Assembly: GCA_017309115.1 (NCBI GenBank)
Contig: JAFLEF010000016.1
Span: 62,001 to 126,000 of the forward strand
Direction: 5' to 3'
From: Verrucomicrobiota bacterium
Lineage (GTDB): Bacteria > Verrucomicrobiota > Verrucomicrobiia > Limisphaerales > UBA9464
Length of the DNA stretch: 64,000 bases
Part shown: piece by piece, positions 61,901 to 64,000 of the stretch
Layout of the letters: every line of letters starts with the position of its first letter
How positions within the stretch are numbered: the stretch's first letter is position 1
Notes under the pieces: generated by a model
Seen by the model: the letters and a program-made list of their open reading frames with translations, nothing else
What the model was told of the DNA's origin: nothing
The model's database searches: none
Position numbers and translations under genes: made by a program

Positions 61901-62273
61901 GGCTCTCAGCTCGGGGCGTCTGAACCAGGCCACCGGCGAGTATTCGGCCGAGGCGTCGGCGACCATTGTCAACGCCCTGTTTCCCCGTGGGCTTCCGGTC
62001 CGCGGCTTCTACCGCGGTGAGTATGACGCCGCTTCCAGCCGGGCGACCGTTCGATCCTTCTCGTTCGATCGGGTGCCGCGGACCGAAGGCCTTCAGGTCG
62101 TCCAGGACGTCGACGGAGCGGTGGTGACGTGGATGTCCACGGCCGCCCTGGAGTCGGCTCCGAGCGTGGGCGGTCCCTGGCAGGCGGAGGCGAATGCGGT
62201 GAGTCCGTATCGGCTGGATCTGCGCAATGACGGCCCCCGGTTCTACCGGCTGAACGGGGCGACGAACCCATGA
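58923..62273 (+). CDS. Secreted FG-GAP/VCBS and NHL repeat protein
   Basis: 1116 residues. A signal peptide (about 1-30, ending LSAQT) leads to five FG-GAP/VCBS-type calcium-binding repeats (GDVDGDGDADVLV, GDLDQDGDVDVVL, ADLDRDGDLDAVT, GDLDRDGDIDAVV, ADFDLDGNLDVFV; about 55-400). Next come about five NHL repeats (e.g. TVAGTGVPGFHGDGGPAVAAQFNQP, VTTVAGNGGLGNDGDGGP; about 410-720). An ASH-like Ig region follows (LDFGTIEQGS..., about 760-870), then a C-terminal beta-rich region of a secreted-protein type. It has no clear sorting tail. It is probably an extracellular or surface-associated beta-propeller protein; role unknown. The kinase gene ends 43 bases upstream. Confidence 0.88.
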   Translation: MDWRHRGKIGSWLRRFALVLALGGAELSAQTGAPPEFRLNKSGQQLGEAADLAMDVVSGDVDGDGDADVLVAGLGMPTRVWINSGNGQFVAGPQSLGSNAVAVAWMPPGPTWAGRAVTLHDEANGTLRSWFRSDPQGFVAGETRENCGDLPSALALADLGGGSLPEVVMARYLGRPAQIWITSGELMFAGEPIALESDSGSKVALGDLDQDGDVDVVLAEQALSVWLNSGRTASGFQGSFTPAGPALGSGLFLGVALADLDRDGDLDAVTAESDPSHDRVWINQGGAQRGTPARFADSGQRLGPGTGQSRDVALGDLDRDGDIDAVVARPRGNLVYWNDGTGRFTEAGTKFGNGPSEAIALADFDLDGNLDVFVASFGAPAEVWLAEYPVPSAKVFEHDVEAWAGTGEFGSTGDGGPALAARFESPKDLAVDSAGVVYVVEGNPGRVRRIGLDGIVSTVLSGSESAATGDGGPLSQATFGRIASVAAEGRGALYLAESSTHRIRKISPEGTVTTVAGTGVPGFHGDGGPAVAAQFNQPSVVRVDTAGNLYVVDRRNRVVRRVDTNGVVTTVAGNGGLGNDGDGGPAVAAAIGEPDDLLVGPDGSLFLSYLFEHRVRRVSPAGILSTVAGTGPSRLTGNGFPASTGTLSYPLGMVLDQNQNLLIGQYDSIRYVDEMGILATVAGGLPAWDGDGDGGPASRARIQGPVEAMARLPDGTMLFTHGHRIRQLVPRRNQLPVVGRLDSILLPAQTLDFGTIEQGSRQRWFPIRVRLRNAGTGDLTVRSIEWAGQPTAFRFFPEAAWDPAGRPPFRLPAFSTNEPLFVVIECVADPGVAATNTAILRVTTDSPVTPVREVTVQATVTPAQPVAVANSYIEVPEESWLTVIIRRILEANDNSESAGSVRRHDVGTEPQEFTLRLDPKHSQSVTTDIPEYLGGGSVTIDRFDGEVRFRAEPDPNDTGFLKLTVLQGQFTAPSFSLPSGILSGPTTLTFADPALSSGRLNQATGEYSAEASATIVNALFPRGLPVRGFYRGEYDAASSRATVRSFSFDRVPRTEGLQVVQDVDGAVVTWMSTAALESAPSVGGPWQAEANAVSPYRLDLRNDGPRFYRLNGATNP

Positions 62274-62329
62274 TGCCGCTCCATGAACCGCCGTAGCCGC
62301 GGACGGCAGGACGCGCCTACTGAATTCCC

Positions 62330-62843
62330 TTACGCCCAACCATGCCCATGGTCTTGTTCATGGTTTATGGCGCTTGGGGTCGCCGAACGCTCCGGACTAG
62401 TGACCCCGCGCCAGTGATGCACGACTGCAAACTGCGACGCAATCGCGGGGTTCACTGCATCCGGTTTGTTCGCCAATTCCACACGTCTCATCGCTCTCTC
62501 TGCCAAACTTCGAATCCATGCGAAAGCAAATGCTGACGAACGCGATCGATCTCATCGATAGGACATCCGGGCCTTCGGTGCCGTACGCGTCGTTCAACAC
62601 GTCGCGAACCTCTATATCAAAACACGCTTCCATGGCCTCGGCGACACCTCGAAACGACATTCCCTTCTGTCGAAACAGACAGAGCAAGGGAAAATAGTCC
62701 CAGAGCGGCAATCCATCTGGGAAGGCACTCTGAATCATCCTCGCTGTACTGCGATGACACTCCGGAAGCCTATCTATATCTCCTGACTTCAGTGAAAGGT
62801 GAGACGGATTCTTCTGAAGATACTCCTCTGTGTCATCACGCAT
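62330..62843 (-). pseudogene. DUF3349-like gene with a frameshift
   Basis: From ATG 62843 the frame gives RMIQSAFPDGLPLWDYFPLLCLFRQKG and VRDVLNDAYG, which match the start and middle of DUF3349. The expected end (DxIDRVRxHLxxxGW) is absent in this frame but present in another: DEIDRVRQHLLSHGFEVW. Reading passes from one to the other between about 62558 and 62575 by a net one-base loss, so the gene looks disrupted, or the sequence carries an error. The second frame then runs to a TAA at 62330-62332. Function of the family is unknown. Confidence 0.6.
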
Positions 62844-63185
62844 ATGCTGGCGAACGGAAAAGCTCACCGAGCGCTGCCGGCAACGTGGGCGGGCTGCAAG
62901 CGTGGCGTGCGAAAACCTCGATGCCCCGAAAACGAGACGCTGGCGGCGGTTCGTGTGGAGCGACCTGTTGAACTAAGCCGCTGCGCGGCGAAGCGGGGGT
63001 TGGGGCGGGGTTCGTAACTGGGCTGCCCCTGACTGACTGCATGGGCGGTGCGAATAGGCTGGATGGAGCCTGAAAAGGACCAAGCCCTAAACCTTTTATC
63101 CCAAGTGCCTCTAGAACGCCCGTGCTCGGCAACGCGAGCGAACCCGAGAATCGGGCCAGCGGACTGCTCCTGTGGCTGCTTTGTT
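62844..63185. other. Intergenic segment with no recognised feature
   Basis: No open frame here has family features; one minus-strand frame across it is Ser/Pro-rich and looks non-coding. I see no tRNA, no insertion-sequence ends and no terminator. The composition resembles accessory DNA between the frameshifted gene and the toxin-antitoxin pair, with repeated short GC-rich words (CGCTGCGCGGCG, GGGGTTGGGGCGGGG). Confidence 0.4.
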
Positions 63186-63680
63186 TCACAGTCTCGACTC
63201 CTCTTCCAAAACCATACTGACCAAGGTTGGGTCGAGGTGGATTCCCTTGGCCACCAGGCGGTCTGTCGCAGCTTTCATGGACGGAATCAGCCTCCGTCGT
63301 CGCAAAGCCAGCAAGATCCCGAGCGTGCCGGTGACACGCAGGCCATGGAGCGCGGCCCAGCGGCGGCCTTTGCGCTCGTCAATCACTACCGTGCCCACGC
63401 TTTCCGTTAGCGCGGTGTGGAGTACCGCCGCTTCGCCCGGTCCGAGGACCCCCTGAAAAATGGGCGGCAAAGAAGGAAATTCCGGCCTAATCTGGCAAAA
63501 CTCCGCAGCCCGAACCGCCACGGCTGCGTGGTCACGGTCGGCTCCCGCAGTGAGTTCGGTCAGCACCTCACCGGGAACAATCAGCGTCGCGACTTCCGCC
63601 AAGACCCGAAAGTCATCCAACCCCGCAACCAGCGCAACGAGCGGACTGGTGTTAATGACCAGCGAGGGCTTGTTCTGCAT
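63186..63680 (-). CDS. DUF3368 PIN-like toxin
   Basis: 164 residues from ATG 63680. DUF3368 signatures: VINTSPLVALVAG (PIN entry with Asn in place of Asp), LGPGEAAVLHTA and VVIDERKGRRWAALHGLRVTGTLGILL. It is a predicted ribonuclease toxin. It overlaps the UPF0175 antitoxin gene upstream by 29 bases, the usual arrangement of this type II toxin-antitoxin system. Confidence 0.85.
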   Translation of the reverse strand: MQNKPSLVINTSPLVALVAGLDDFRVLAEVATLIVPGEVLTELTAGADRDHAAVAVRAAEFCQIRPEFPSLPPIFQGVLGPGEAAVLHTALTESVGTVVIDERKGRRWAALHGLRVTGTLGILLALRRRRLIPSMKAATDRLVAKGIHLDPTLVSMVLEEESRL

Positions 63681-63927
63681 GAGCGAGTTCGGTGGCCAAC
63701 TCCGCCGCGTTGAGCTGGAGGGGCGAGGTCCCGAAACGACCGAGTTCATAGAGGAAGTGGACTCGGGGCATCTGCGCGATGCCGGCCGCCTGGCTGGAGG
63801 AGAGGCGGCCGGTTTCGTAAAGCTTCACCGCCATGGCCAGTCGAGCCTCGCGCTCAAACTCCGCCGGGCTCATGTGGAGCAGGTCGGGTAGCGTGTCCGG
63901 GTATTCCAGCGTCAACGTCTTGCTCAT
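63652..63927 (-). CDS. UPF0175 family antitoxin
   Basis: 91 residues from ATG 63927. Family match: LTLEYPDTLPDLLHMSPAEFEREARLAMAVKLYETGRLSSSQAAGIAQMPRVHFLYELGRFGTSPL (shown in part), which forms a helix-turn-helix at the end, as in DUF3368-linked antitoxins. It would repress its own promoter and neutralise the DUF3368 protein that overlaps it. The longer frame from 63999 is not needed. Confidence 0.85.
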   Translation of the reverse strand: MSKTLTLEYPDTLPDLLHMSPAEFEREARLAMAVKLYETGRLSSSQAAGIAQMPRVHFLYELGRFGTSPLQLNAAELATELAHAEQALAGH

Positions 63928-64000
63928 GTTCAGTAGATAGCGGGACGACTGGAGGAGGTCGAGCCGGGAGTCGCTCAGCAACCCACCAGCGGCGTCCACC

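Noticed and set aside
62836-63189. Minus-strand frame of 117 codons
   Set aside because: Ser/Pro-rich low-complexity product, no homology features, between a pseudogene and a toxin gene.

Overview
The window is bacterial, GC-rich (about 60% by eye) and gene-dense. It most resembles a verrucomicrobial (PVC) genome, probably of the Limisphaerales/Pedosphaera type. The signs are a prepilin-like protein with an H-X9-DG tail, an ECF sigma factor beside a Ser/Thr kinase with WD40 propellers, an ECF sigma factor fused to a membrane-anchored carboxypeptidase-regulatory-like region, a fibro-slime protein, FG-GAP/NHL and beta-helix secreted proteins, and frequent GTG/TTG starts with weak Shine-Dalgarno sequences. 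The taxonomic call is inference. No rRNA or tRNA gene and no CRISPR array was seen.

Layout. 1-9.6 kb: the 5' part of a large secreted beta-helix protein (minus strand), two small-molecule methyltransferase/hydroxylase-like genes, a NAL1-like trypsin-fold protein, and a minus-strand ECF sigma / Ser-Thr kinase-WD40 pair. 9.8-17.1 kb: a pseudopilin with its own promoter and terminator, then terC, a class V aminotransferase, an Asp/Asn hydroxylase-like gene, and a FIST-trmB-secreted protein run. 17.2-23.7 kb: aceE (pyruvate dehydrogenase E1) facing a lipoate ligase across a 400-base gap that holds a minus-strand terminator and a structured leader; then a DUF5679 zinc ribbon, a tandem nucleoside-diphosphate-kinase-like protein and an exported asparaginase-like hydrolase. 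23.7-28.8 kb: two overlapping or abutting sensor kinase genes. 29-31.9 kb: photolyase, then two acyltransferases.

32.1-43.3 kb is mostly housekeeping: ilvE, then mcsA-mcsB-clpC (protein-arginine kinase and its Clp unfoldase, without ctsR), an OlsB-like acyltransferase, cdsA, an Rsm22-type methyltransferase, a second methyltransferase, a diacylglycerol-kinase-like lipid kinase and a CPBP protease. 43.4-50.5 kb: a large EF-hand membrane protein of unknown role, a YyaL/DUF255 thioredoxin-fold protein with a DUF202 membrane protein, rplM-rpsI with a strong terminator, a 44-codon acetyltransferase remnant and argC.

50.5-64 kb is the accessory end. It has an inverted repeat pair, a short membrane protein, a Tat-exported phosphoesterase, and two direct copies of a ~300-450 base segment carrying a ParD-like antitoxin gene. 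The left copy is broken. The repeats flank the sigma-factor fusion and the fibro-slime gene. After them come an OmpR-type two-component pair, an FG-GAP/NHL secreted protein, a frameshifted DUF3349 gene and a UPF0175/DUF3368 toxin-antitoxin pair.

The points most worth a second look are the repeat-bounded cassette at 51.7-56.5 kb, the sigma factor with an envelope domain, the tandem NDK protein, and the possible attenuator in front of aceE.
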